NCBI GenBank assembly: GCA_037349105.1 | Contig: JAYJMM010000124.1 | Coordinates: 6,122,001 to 6,186,000 of the forward strand | DNA: 64,000 bases | Source: Limnomonas spitsbergensis | Taxonomy: Eukaryota > Chlorophyta > Chlorophyceae > Chlamydomonadales | Direction: 5' to 3' | In this document: positions 18,913 through 30,500 of the stretch, one piece after another | Layout: each line of letters begins with the position of its first letter | Numbering within the stretch: position 1 is the first letter of the stretch | Notes under the pieces: generated by a model | What the model saw: the letters and a program-made list of their open reading frames with translations, nothing else | The model's database searches: none | What the model was told of the DNA's origin: nothing | Made by a program: the position numbers and the translations under genes

Positions 18913-19557
18913 TTAGGCGGTCATGCCGGCCCCAGCCACAATATTAGCACGCCTCTGAACGGCCCTGGCTGAAATATTGGTTTCTGCCCTGCCTGACTCG
19001 TAGGTGATTTCATGCGAGCCATTGGCGAACGGCCTGGCGGTGCCGCGCTCTAAGACCCGGGTAATGGGGTGAGGAGCAACGACCTGGAGGTCTGGTAGGT
19101 CCTCCATGTACTCCAGGCCCGCGGCTCTGGCAGCTGCCCTGGTTGCGCGGCTTGGGCTTTGTCTGGCTGAGCTGTTTGCATGGCTGGGATCCAGCAGTGG
19201 CACTGCCGGTGCGGCAAGCGGGTGTGAGGGGCCCTGGGAGGATGCCAGGGAGGGGTTGACGATGCATCTCGGGCAAGCCCAGTCCCCCTCTGGAACCCCG
19301 GGCAGGGCCGGGTCCATGCAGTCATAGTGCCAACCTGCCGTTGGCATGGCAAATTTACTCCCGGCTGCCCTGGTGAGGAGCAAGTCACCGGCCTCCTTGG
19401 CGTCAGCGATGCAGACAGTACCCCAGAGGTCGGCACCGGCCTTGGACGGGATGGTGATGGCCGGGCTTGTCTGTCTTAGGGCGACGGATCTAGCATGGAT
19501 GCGGCGTGGCGGGGGGCTGCCCCAGGCAGCAATGCATGGAGATGGGAGAGCTACCAT
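18913..19557 (-). pseudogene. Retroelement C-terminal tail with PHD-like half finger
   Basis: The translation contains SKAGADLWGT, matching SRVGADLWST in the large element. Next comes GWHYDCMDPALPGVPEGDWA, ending in CPRC: the second half of a PHD finger (H-x2-C, then W-x-C-x2-C). It goes on to RATRAAARAAG and a segment parallel to the other element's TPRAVARRAK. The tail is about 50% similar over its length by eye. The first half of the PHD finger is not visible. Confidence 0.75.
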
Positions 19558-20153
19558 AGGTCTAGCTGGCTCGGCTTTCAGACGGGCAACTGCTGCTGCT
19601 GCCGGCGGAGGCCTGGCGCTGGGTGGACGGCACAGTTAAGCTGCAGTAGGCCATGCTGGCCTGGCTATTGGCTGGGCAGCTGTTTTTGCTGCCGGCTGAG
19701 GTCTGGCGTTGGGTGGACGGCACTGGGGACCTGGGAGGACTTGAGCTGTGGAATCAACGGCCTGATGTGGCGGTTCCCGCACAGCCCACGTGATGGCGCG
19801 TTTGATCGATCGTCCTGGTGGGCAGCTGAGACCCCTCCTCAGGCTGCGCCTTCCGTGGGCTGGTAGGGATTGCCAGGGGCCCCTGGCCACAAGCGCGGAA
19901 GCCCCTGGTTGTTTGCCTGAGGAGGAACCCATGCTGGACTCCTGAACCTGATCCAAGAGGTCATGCACGGTCCCTGGGTCAGGACGGTCTACCTTAGCAG
20001 GAGCTCTAGTTGACCTGCCTCGGGCGGGGCGGTCAGTCTTGACCGTAGGTCTGAGAGACCTACGCTGAGCAGGGCGGAGCTGTGGCAGATCAGTGCCCCT
20101 GTCTGGGGCTCTGGCGTGCAGAGGGGCGGAGCTGGTGCTACCTGCCGGCAGGA

Positions 20154-20996
20154 TTAGGGGCCCTGAAGCGTATAGCCTGCCGCCGTCCTCCTTACTGCTG
20201 CTGGGAGGTTCCCTGGGGTACCAGCTGGGCTTGCGCTGGGCTTTGCGCTGGGCTTCTCTCTCGAAGGCGGCTGCTGCGTCAGCCTCGGCCACCGCTGAGC
20301 TGCAAGGCCCTCTTCGCAGGCCTTATTCGAGTGCTGTTCAGGTGTGTGGCATATGAAACAGCATTGCCATCCCAGGCGGCGGCTATCTGCCCTTCCATGG
20401 GACCTATGCAGCAAGGATTGGGCCTCCTGCTCTAGAGCCTTGTCCACCTTTCTGGGCATGGGGGGCTGACTCTGTGAAGTCTTGTAGATGCTGCTGTTAC
20501 CTTGGTGGGCAGAGACGTCCACCAGCTGGCCACCTGACCCGGGTGGGCACAGGCACAGCGGCAAGGCTACAGGGGTGGACTGCCGGTCTTTTGCAGCTCC
20601 TGTCCTTGTCGGGTGGAGGCTGAGCTTCCCCCCGGCCTCCAGCACCCCCTTGTGCTGCAGGAACTCGGGGTTGCCATAGAGTGCTCGAACGTGTCTGGCC
20701 CGGAAGCCACGTTGAGCACTTGCCGTGTTGTCATTGGCATGGGCGGGGCTGGCAGGGTAATGTTTGCCACCCCTTGCATGCCCAGATCCAAATCTGTAAA
20801 CTGAACTTGGAGGGAAGCAAGCATGCCAGCCAGGCGGCCTGACCTGTTTATTTAGCTTTGACCCGGGAGGCTTGTGGTGAAGGCGGTGCCTGCCTTGGCT
20901 ACTTGTCCTCGTTGCTGCTAGGGCGTACCTGGAAGGGACGTGGGGTGGCACCGAGTGTTCCCTGACGGAAGGCAGTAGGGTTAGAAGACAGACCAA
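20154..20996 (-). pseudogene. Gag-like ORF with zinc-knuckle-like motif
   Basis: A 280-residue open frame, Gln/Pro/Ser-rich and basic. It has CFICHTPEQHSNKAC, a C-x2-C-x5-H-x4-C arrangement one residue longer than the canonical C-x2-C-x4-H-x4-C zinc knuckle. The arrangement, strand and position fit the nucleocapsid end of a gag protein. No capsid fold could be confirmed by eye. The frame shifts into the next ORF near 20.2 kb. Confidence 0.5.
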
Positions 20997-21781
20997 TGTG
21001 GGTCATGAGGGCCGCAGCCTGAGAGACCAGGTTGGACATGGCCACCCCCCAACCGGTGGGTGATTCGCTGATCAGGGATGTAGGGGGCCGGGCAGGTGGG
21101 GGTGGAGGTGCAGGGCACGAGAGATGGGCAGTGTGGGTGCTGCCTGTCTGATCCTTGGGGAGCGCCCCCCTGCCTGCTGGTTGTGCCTGATAGGCACCTG
21201 GCGCCATGCCTGCTTGATGTTGCTGCGGGGTGCAGCCTGGCTGCCGCCTTCATTGGCTGCATCCTTCGTACAAACAAGGGGCTGCCGGTGTGGGAGCAAG
21301 AGGAGGCCCTAGCGGGGTCCTTTTCCGCTTTGGGCCAATTTGAAGGCTTACGTGTAGCAGTGGAGGATAAAGGAGAGGCAGGCTTACATGACCGACTGGG
21401 TGGCCGAGCTAAGGCCGCAATAGTGGCTTGTGCAGGCCGCCAGCTGTCTGTGGTGGGTTCCCCACCCGCTATTCAAAGCCAGTGACGGGGAGGATTAGAG
21501 TCAGTAAGGAGCTGAGGGCCCAGGCACATAATGATGGGGACGGGAGGCACTAATAGAGCGATGACCCACCTATTGTTCCTTGAACTTCCGCTTCAGCGGT
21601 TTCAGCTCCAGCATCGCCTACTCAGCTTCCCCGGATGTCGGAAGTGACGGTTGCTCGAGCGTTTCGCCCCCTTAGGCGGTGCCCCTGGGTCTGGTTCCGA
21701 CCGATGGTTTCATCGGACGGCACACAACAGTAGACCAGCTGCGGTCGTCGTCTCGTGGAGCCGAAATGAACGTGAAGCTGG

Positions 21782-23026
21782 AGAGAAGCGGACTACCGCC
21801 TAGAATATACCTTTTTCTCCATCAACAACTCATATACCAGTACCACCGAAATTACCAGGCAATTCACCATCGAGCAGGTGCTATACCAGGAGTTCGCACA
21901 TACACGCCCTCTATTTTATCGAAGGATGATCAAGTCCTCGTCCTGTAGCGCTCTTTCCACACTAGAGTGCGATACACATCAAAAATTCGGAAGGAGAAGT
22001 AGCCACTCTTCAGCAAAGACAGTGGCGTCTCCGTTTGTACATCAGGTAGGTCCAAAAGGCAGCTCGATTTACTTTCTGGCTTGCATTCAGCTCATCGCCA
22101 AGCGCTGCCAACGTTTCTGCTCGAGGACATGGAATGCACCTGACTGGAAGTTGCGTCCTGACTGTGTGTGTATGAGTACTGGTAGCGTTCGGATCGAGGC
22201 GCTGATTGCAATCAAAGGAAAAGTGATGTTCCCCATTCGTTGAATAAGATGCTCCTGCTGTGTCCTCGTGCGTGTGCGTGAGCAGTTCGCCGGCAACAGC
22301 CCGAGTAAGCGGCGCCAAATCTCCTGTGCTGCGATTGCCGACCAGCTGCCGCCCATCACCTTCGACATGGCTCACATGCTACGGGACGAGATGCAGCTCG
22401 AGAGTAGCATGCACATTTCAGGGCTTGCTGCTGTACAATGTGAGGCCCGCTTTGGCATCCAGGCGTCTCAGCTCACACCAGCAGCTCCCAGTCTGAACGG
22501 ACGCCAGCACGACATGGATGTTCATTTTGTGACCATGCCATCGTTTGAGGACAAGAAATCTCTAGCGCTGTGCTTGGCAACACCCACGGAAGCTGCTGCT
22601 GATGAAGAAGAAGAAACATCTGCTCGTATTCGGCTCGTCGCAAACACCAGTGGCGTCAGGTATGGCTTGTGTAATGGCGGACAAGTTGCCGCCTGCCGGG
22701 CCTTGCTAGTTGTCACTCTCCCGGTCTCGTGTGTCTCACCTTCTGATCTGATTTCCAGGCCAAGGTGCCCTAAGGTGTGTGGAAACTATTCATGTAATGG
22801 CTGCTGCCTGATCAAACTAAGCGCTGTTATGTGAGGAATGCCCAACGAGTAGTTCCACTGCTGCTGTTGCAGGGGGGAGGCCGTATATCAGATCAAAGAG
22901 GGGGTGGCTCGTTGCATGGATCGCTGGGGGAACTGGGCACGGCGCATCAGGCGCAAGCGCAGGCATGATTTCGTCCGAGGAGTCATGGCGATGCTGTCTG
23001 TCGAATCCGAGTTTGTGTTCAAATGA
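21782..23026 (+). CDS. Spliced protein of unknown function, 5' end uncertain
   Basis: Exons 21782-22045, 22286-22659 and 22873-23026 (TGA) are in phase, with donors GTAGGT and GTATGG, giving at least 263 residues. The first exon reads sensibly from about 21785 but has no in-frame ATG at its start, so an upstream exon is missing; it may lie near 21600. The protein is soluble. A Ser/Thr-rich N-terminal part is followed by an Asp/Glu patch (DEEEET) and a strongly basic, Trp-containing helix near the C-terminus (WARRIRRKRR). There is no family match. It lies directly downstream of the retroelement relic, so its 5' region may be disturbed. Confidence 0.5.
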
Positions 23027-25437
23027 TGCAAATTTATTAATTTATTCTGGTCATACACGGTACACCGGTATTATTTTGTGAGCAATTGCTGCAGAAGACT
23101 TGACATTGTCACTTTCATCGGGTATCATCAGTAAATGCCTGATTCCAGAAGACTGAGTTGTAGGGTTGGGGACGTGATCCTGGGACCTGAAAGCAGGAAG
23201 AATACCATTCATGAACTTGATCCTTGGAGCCTGCCTGGCTCATAAGTCATGACGCAACCCACTTAACGTTGTGCCCTGGATTTGTATTTTTTTGCGTTGA
23301 GTATCGAAGTGGGAATGAAAGAGATTGGTGAGAGGGACTGCACACCGACAATCTGTGTTACGTTCTTGACAGAACTTGGTACCGTAATATTTGAGAAATT
23401 AATAAATGTTAAATGTCTCATATCGAGAGGCAAGCCCTTGTTACATTCCTTAACATTGTCTACCCTTGTAACCTTGTCACACGTTGATTGGCATAGGTTC
23501 AAAAAATCACGTCTTGTTTAATTTCCAATTTTTGTTATATCATCCCATCATCCATTTATTATGTTGTAACCTTGCAGATGTGTGGTGAGGGTTGTAGACC
23601 AGTATGTTAATCATTTGCCTGATGGCCATGATGCTTCTGTGAGCGTCACAAGTACGATATCTTCCCCCATGTAAGGTTTCTTACAGCCGCGGGTCAATGA
23701 CATTACGCCTCTGGGCCATGCTAAAAAAAGGCTTGACCGCGTAGGTGCCCGCCTCTTTGGTGGGGAGGAAAATCAAGTAATTGGCAGACGAGAAAGGAAA
23801 GAAGCAAATGGCGAAACGAGAAGGAAATACCACTCCAAGAAGGAAATGAAGTCTGAAGATTCCCCAGCCGTCCAGATCCTAGTCCTATACAAGGCAAAAG
23901 TGATGAGAGGATAGAAAGTAAGAGGGGAACAAAATGCCCGACCCCCGAAGGTAAGGTAATTCGAATCTTCAGCCCCTGAAGACCCTAGCCCTCTACAGAT
24001 TCTACCAGTCAAAAACGGGAGGAATAAGATGCAAGGGACATACAAAAAGCTGGGGATGATGAGGAAGGAAGCCCCGGTCACGGGTGTGCTGGATAAGGAA
24101 GTGGGCAGCTTAAGCTGAACTCAACCTCAACTTCCGCCAGTCTAGAGAGGGAGTAACGCCACATTTGCACCTGGAATGATGAGACATAATTAGGGACCAG
24201 GCACTTAACCATGCAATTTATTTAGATGTGCTCATAATCTCAGGCACCGGAAGTAGTTGTCGTCACAATAATTGAGAAAATACACAGCTTAGTAGCCTCT
24301 GAGTAAAATGTTTTGAATAATTTCACTTTGTCCAAATATCGAGCTCGATATCGAGTTGCAAGATTCACAGTGAAAAGTATGAAATATTACAATTAAGGCT
24401 TTCACAACGCATTGCTAAATAAAATAAGGTGGGTGTCGTAAGGCACAGCGTTAGATTCTAACGCGTTAGAGGGTTTCAGGGTCCAGAGGGGCGCGTTGGG
24501 CGAGGAAGAGTGACGGACTACTAACTCTGACCCTCTGAAGTACCGTAGAGCGCAGATTCATGTGACAAGTTCACCACAAATTCAAAAGCAACATCATGCA
24601 AGGGGCACTTCGTGTAGTACACAAATGCCTTCATACATCCACGTTTTGTCTATCTCTTTACCATGACTCCTGTAGGTGTCATAATTATAATCGTGTCTTC
24701 CTGTTATAAGTGGTGCTGTGAACACTAGCAGAGACCCATGTGCCTCTTGACGCCCAAAATGCTGGAAATTAAAAGGAAATCAAACCTTGACAATTTTAAT
24801 GTCCATTGAGCTTCTTGAGCTGTGAATGCCAAATGCTTTGTCTCCGTCAGTTTCGCTGAAAATAACCATACCTTGAAGTATTTTCTATGTTATATAAAAC
24901 CGGTCAACGTCAATGCTGAAGTATCTTCTATGATTGTGTCCAAAGCTGTGCCAGTGTGCATGCAAATATCATTAACTAGCAGCGACGGCAGCGTGGCTGC
25001 CATGACCAACACCAACCTCAACTGCCGGTATTTGTTTGAACTTTTGTCTGCCATCACAAGTTTTCCAACCAGGGGGCTTGATACTGGGGAGCCTGCATAA
25101 TGTCCGTTCAAAAAAATCGGTGGCTTGAATGCCTTTGTTACCCGTGCCTTTATTTTCGTTTCATTTGTTTGCCGGCTCAGGAGGACTCAGCAACACGACC
25201 AGGCATTCAGTGGCCACTCATGACTGACCGTGCCTGCTCCGCACAGAATTCAACTCTGCTGAAAAGCATGTTATAATCATTGAATCACCAGTCATCAAAC
25301 TGGTCAGGGCTAAAAATTACGGCAAGTCAATGGCAGTATATATCTGAGCCATGCACAAAAACGCTCAGCTGCGGTGGCATCCAACTGTCTGGTTGGAAAG
25401 TGCAGAGAGGAGAGCAAGAGCGAAACGAAACGACCCC
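23027..25437. other. Intergenic 2.4 kb with transposon scraps
   Basis: No credible gene. A QRCNVID-family repeat is at 23692-23765. A roughly 110-bp partially duplicated segment follows near 23870-24010, where CAGCC[GC]...CCTAG[TC]CCT occurs twice. A palindromic ATATCGAGCTCGATATCGAG lies near 24335. The short ORF at 24822-25100 has no recognisable features. Confidence 0.45.
23692..23765 (+). repeat. Dispersed repeat, QRCNVID family, copy 2
   Basis: Shares GTCAATGACATTACGCCTCTGG with copy 1 (one gap-free block) and the following CGCGTRGGYGCCC stretch and purine-rich tail. The minus-strand translation ends in MAQRRNVID. Homology to 533-590 continues for about 70 bases and then fades into low-complexity purines. 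Confidence 0.6.
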
Positions 25438-25683
25438 CTAGAAAAATGAAGGAACTCCGAACCTCCAGCCCTCTAGAATCTCGGCTAAAACAAGGTTGAC
25501 CAATGCCTGCCCCAGTTCAGAGGGGGGGTGAAAGTCTGTGGCACCGTTCAGAGGGCCTGCCCAACCCCGCTCCTTTAGCTTCCCCTTGACGGTAGGGCAC
25601 TGGAAGCAAGCATGTTGCACGTCCTCCTCATGCATGCCATCTCCCATTGCCCAACATTGCAATGATGGTAGACAAAGATACAA
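25438..25683 (-). pseudogene. Non-LTR retrotransposon zf-RVT-like remnant
   Basis: An 81-residue minus-strand ORF with C-W-A-M-G-D-G followed by EEDVQHACFQCPTVKGK. The pattern (Cys, acidic residues, then H-x4-C-P) is that of the zinc-binding segment at the C-terminus of many plant-type non-LTR reverse transcriptases. The rest of the element is absent. It lies 9 bp beyond the CPBP stop codon, so it could in principle be mistaken for part of that gene. Confidence 0.4.
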
Positions 25684-25691
25684 GCATCAAG

Positions 25692-27188
25692 CTAAATGTC
25701 TAAGAATGCAACTCCCAAAGCAGCGGCGTTGTAAGCAGCATGGCCCAAGGTTGGCGCCAGTAAGTTGCCCTTGCTCCCAATGGTGCAACAGCCCAGGCTC
25801 AGCCCCAGCGCTGTGAGCGCCGGCATGTCTGCCCAGGACAGATGGTAAGCTGCAAATGCCAAGGAGCTTACAAGGAGTGCCGAGGGCAGGCCCACATAGG
25901 AAGCCAAGGTGGGCAGCAGCAAGCCTCGGTACACAATCTCTTCTGCCACAGGTCCCAGCACCACATTTGAGAGTGCAAACAACACTGGTGCATTGGATCC
26001 CTTCATCAATTGCACCACCTGTGACGTACCAGCCGCAGCGCCTTCATCAACAGATCCAGAAATCTGACTGAGCAGTGCGATGGCGAGCAGAGAGCTAGCG
26101 GCAGAGGCAAGCCCTAAGACAGCTGCTGTGACATTGGGTCTGTAGCTCAAGACTGGCCAAGGAGCATTGAGCTCGGAGGCAGGAGGGTCCTGGTCTGGCG
26201 AGTCAGACACAGCATTGGATATTTGTTCCTGCATTGTTACACCATGCAGAGCATTCATAATGGATCTGACCTTGTGAATAGATGAGCATCTGAGGGAACA
26301 GCATCAATGTTTATTTTAGTGCTTAATGGACCACTGATGGGGCCGCAGGTCAGCGACCACTGGGCCTAAGGGAACAAAACCTTGGTCGGCCTTCAGCCGG
26401 TGGCCCCAGAGAAAGGGCATGCTACACCCATCTCCGTCCTGGCCAGATGGGGCCGGGTGGGCCTGGTGCAGCATGCCCTACTGCTGTGATAAACAGTGAG
26501 CAGCAGTGCAGCAAACTGATGCCATTCCGACAGTATGACGGTGGTTGATGCAGCATTTTGTGAAAAATCACCAAAAGCAAGCCACCTGTTTAGTGAGGCT
26601 TGTTTTGGTTATTTACCACGACCCACCTGTTGCAGAGGAGCCATGGGCTGCAAGAGTCCATACTGGAGGATGCACAACACTCCCAGCAGCTGGATGGAAT
26701 CCGAGGCACACGCTGCTAAGCCTATTTCGTCAGCAGATACGCTTTCCAAAGGTAGCCCTCGTAGCTTGCACCAAATGCTGACTCCGCCATACGCAAGAGG
26801 CAGCTGAAGGCATAGCACCTGGTATCGAGTACGAAGTGCATGGGGGGGGAGATCAAGTATAGGCTAGTAACAAAATTCTAACTTGCATCTTCATTGCAGC
26901 ATGCCATTGGAAATTATGCCATGTCAAGAAGTCTAGGCATGTACAGTCGCCGTAGCATGAACCTACTTGTGTAAATGAAATTACGAGCTTGGAGGGACTC
27001 CAAGGTAAAGCAGTCCATCCATGATCTGTCAGAATGCTGTCATGCTTGGAGCATGGGCGGCATGCAGGCAGTCTTTTCATCATGAAGCATGGTCGAAATA
27101 GGCTAGGAGCTTTACCAGCCACTGGTAATGCCATTCTGCAATGCATGGCACCAGATGACACGAATCCACCAAGAAGGCAAGGCCCCAT
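25692..27188 (-). CDS. CPBP-family intramembrane metalloprotease, probably plastid
   Basis: Exons on the minus strand 27188-26967, 26818-26627 and 26270-25692 join in phase to about 330 residues. The last acceptor is AAG, a little unusual. The third exon carries all CPBP (ABI, CAAX-protease-like) motifs: EEIVYRG near residues 248-254, FAAYH with His281, and HAAYN with His315 and Asn319, set in hydrophobic helices. Family members are multi-pass proteases or protease-like scaffolds. Plant versions act in the chloroplast envelope or thylakoid. The first exon is rich in basic residues, Ser and Pro with few acids, like a transit peptide. Exon 2 adds two hydrophobic segments. The second intron contains a relative of the dispersed intronic repeat. 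It is divergent from the BAG6 gene. Confidence 0.8.
26340..26485 (+). repeat. Intronic dispersed repeat, diverged copy D
   Basis: Lies in the second intron of the CPBP gene. It keeps ACAAAACCTTGGTCGGCC, then CCGGTGGCCCCAG and a GCAGCATGCCC end block, in the same order as copy C, but is more diverged. Confidence 0.4.
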
Positions 27189-27502
27189 CAGACACCCAGC
27201 ATTAACTAGAATAAATTATGGAGCATGCCTTAACCATTAAGCATTATTAGGGACACTCAATACCTCTGGAGTCAGGACACGTTATTGAGCTTTCTTGCTC
27301 TCCCATGGGAAGATCTAGACGGCAGATCTAGAACACCCTAGAACCTCCACCCTTTTCCATGTCGAACTCCAAAACTAACCTGACAAAAACGGTGCGTTCC
27401 GACCACAATCGTTGATATTCACAATCAAAATTAAAGGATTTGGCTGGTGTCAGCTGCATGGCCTCCTCCTCGGACTCGAGAGCGGGCGTTGTAGAAGGAC
27501 AG
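27189..27502. promoter_or_regulatory. Shared 314-bp divergent promoter region, CPBP and BAG6
   Basis: The CPBP start codon (27188, -) and the BAG6 start codon (27503, +) face away from each other across 314 bp. The gap has an AGATCTAGACGGCAGATCTAG near-palindrome around 27310-27330 and no TATA box that I recognise. Both transcripts must start within it or overlap. Confidence 0.45.
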
Positions 27503-30500
27503 ATGATCAAGATTAAAGTAAAAACCATGGAACCTGCCAACTATGACATTGATGTCAGTCCAGAGGTGTGTTGGTAGAATGGAGTTCAATCGGCCTGGGG
27601 GGTCGGTGCGGGTGCACACCGGATTCTTATTCAGGCAGATCGACAGGCTTTGCTGCCTCTCAGATGACTGTCGGTGCCCTCAAGTCCGAGCACCTGGCCC
27701 AGCGTGTGAATGCTCCGCCAGATCGACAGCGCGTCATCTTCAGGGGTCGCGCACTACGAGATGAACAAAATTTATCTTCTGCTGGTGCGCAAGCTGCCAG
27801 ATGCATGGCTGAGTGCAATTAATGAGCAGATCGACTTTGTTTCTCAACGGAATGGCGGTTTTGTGCCTGCAGGTGTCGGCAATGATGACACAATCCACCT
27901 GGTCATCAGGCCAGCTGACTTGCCTACCCCAGGTAGGGTGCTAGACTACTGTATTCACCCATGCCAATGTGTATTTACAGTGAATGATTCTTACGGTTAG
28001 AAACAATTCACAGATACAGCTGCCCAGGCAGCACCTCAAGCCAGTAATGCCCAGAGCGCGGATGGCCTGGCAGCCCTACTTGGGCTACCCGGAGGCGTGG
28101 GTAATGTGAGTGCTGAGAGACCCACAGATATGTCAACAGGAATGAGCCATGCACTGTGTACAGACTTGAGGCTTGATTTTCACCTGTCAGTCCACTGTGG
28201 CATGAGCGCATGGCACAAGTCCCTGCAGACCATGCGTCATGGCTGACCAAGTCATAATTTGTCTATGTCATCATTGGACTACCATTGTGACGTGGTGCAC
28301 GACGTTTTGTGTGTCTTCATGCAGCTGATTCAAGGCCTCTTGGGAGCTGGCGGAGCACAAACGGGCACAATTCAAATTAACGGCATGAGCCCGATCCCTT
28401 TAAATATGGTCATGTCTGGTGAGGTGGCGCTGGGGGCTTCGTTACTGCCCTCTTTAAGTCTTCTAAATTTCTGTCTTGCGTACCCTTAGACCACTCAAGA
28501 TCATTGACCAAAGTTACTTATACATAGTTTGTCCTTGAACAAAAAATATAATGATAGGTTATTAGATATCTTAATTGTCAGCTTTCATCCTGCAGGTAGG
28601 GCCCAGGCAGGGGGCCAGGCTGCGCCTGCGCCTGCTCCACAAGCACCAACTGCAGGGCCGGCGCTGACAGGGCCGAATGCACCGGCAGGCCAACCACACC
28701 CAAATGCCGCACATGGTGCTGCACCTGGCCCTCACGGCGGGGCTTTCCCAGCAGGCGCATTTCCCACTCCCGCTTGGCTCAATGCTCCCCATCTCGTTTC
28801 GGCCCTTAGTGGCTATCTTGAGGCTATTCAGTCGCCGGGCTTTGTACCGCAGCCTATGCCGTTGGCCTGGAGCCATGTAATACAGCCAGGTGAGGTACTG
28901 GGACATTGGTGGTTGACATGGTGAAGATAGTTTTAGCATGAAGCTTACAGGTTGTTTATGTGCTCCTGATGTAGGTTGCACAATCTTCATTGCCTTATTG
29001 CGGAATGTGGCTTGCTCAACTCTTTGCAGCATGCATCCAATTTTACAATTCTACCCTCCAAGCCAGCATGTCCTAAGTGTGTCATAATCTGCCGTTTTTA
29101 CTCCCCTTGCCTGACGTCTTTTGCTTTCATCTCAGGTGAGCAGGCGCGAGCAATGGCAGGGCTGACAGATGGCCTTCGCGAGGCGCTGCGGGGCGTGTAC
29201 CTCCCTGCTGAGTTGCGTGCACTGCTGGTGGCCTCTGAGACTGACAGAGAGGGGCGTGTGGCTGATGCGGGAGCAGCGGGTAGACCGTCCACTTCAGTGC
29301 TCTCAGAAGCGGGACCAGGGGGACAACCGAGGATGCCCAACCAAGTGCTGCTGGATCCAGACTACAGGTGAGAGTGTGCAGCGGATCAGCGCCTCGACCA
29401 GTGATAGAATGATGGGCCCTTGCACTGGCACGTCATGTACTCGTAGGATCTGGTTCACACTTGTCTCCAGCTGCAAGCTGTTTCAGGCAATATTCGGTTT
29501 TTAGTGCCATGCCTCCAAGTCCTTTTAATCCTCACTGCCTCATGCCTCTTTTGTTGGATTGAAGGTACCTGCCGCTTGCTGTGGCGGCTATGGCTGAGAT
29601 GACACGTCGCGCAGATGTGTACCTTTCCACATCTCTAACTCCTCGCATGAGGGAGCTGAGTGGGGCCATCTTAGCCCTGGCCATGGGGGATCCTCGGAGC
29701 AACAGGGCGCTTGAGGTGGGTAAGCAGCGGGGAGAAACAAAACATACGATACTGATATCGATACTCTCCTGGCCACGTAATTATTCATTTATGCGCATGT
29801 TCAAAGTGCATGGGGTATGTGGGCTAATACTTCTGCCTCGTGCTGCATGACATCTTTCATCTCCAAAATTCTCAGTTGGGCAATGCTGGGAACATGTTTG
29901 CTCGGCTTGTTGTACCTGCGTGGCCCCCCCTCCAACCTGCCCTACCTGCCTGCCTGCCCCTGTGCAGCAGCATGTGCTGTCCCTGGGCCAGCACCTGGCC
30001 TCATCAGCAGCACTGCTGACAGAATTGGCGCGCATGGCGACGGGCCTGGGGTCAGCGCTGCATGGTGACATGGCCCCCCTCATCTTCAGCCGGCCGGTGG
30101 TGCTGCAGCCCAATGGTGCGCTTTGGGCGGGGGGAGGCGAGACATGGCTCAGGGAATGACGCGCTGGCAATACAGGGGGGGAGGCTATTGAGGTAATACT
30201 GCAGCTCGTCAGCCTCTGTTGCGTTCAAAACCTCTGGCAGGCCTTCAAAACAACCATGTGAAGGATGGTTCTGTGTGGCCTAGCCATCTGCAGGGGTCTC
30301 CCGCCACCGGTATTCCTGCTCATGCCACTGCCTGTCCCCGTCCTTGCCCTGCCCCTCTTCCTTGGCTCACTGGACTTGCTGTGGTTGTGCAGGCTCTGGC
30401 TCAGCATTGATGGTTCTCCAGCCACGTGTTAACCCCATGGCGCCGCCTATGAACACCAATCGCTTCGCAATGCCCGGCGGATCATTTGCGGTCCCCTTCC

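Larger units (their letters stand above)
18440..21480 (-). mobile_element. Deleted gypsy-like retroelement relic (gag plus integrase tail)
   Basis: Minus-strand ORFs at 20154-20996, 19636-20292, 18913-19557 and 18440-18880 overlap in shifted frames. Upstream they encode a gag-like protein with a zinc-knuckle-like motif. Downstream lies a tail homologous to the C-terminus of the large element at 55.6-56.4 kb. Reverse transcriptase, RNase H, methyltransferase and integrase core are absent, so a large internal deletion has joined the two ends. It lies just upstream of the host gene starting near 21.8 kb. Confidence 0.7.
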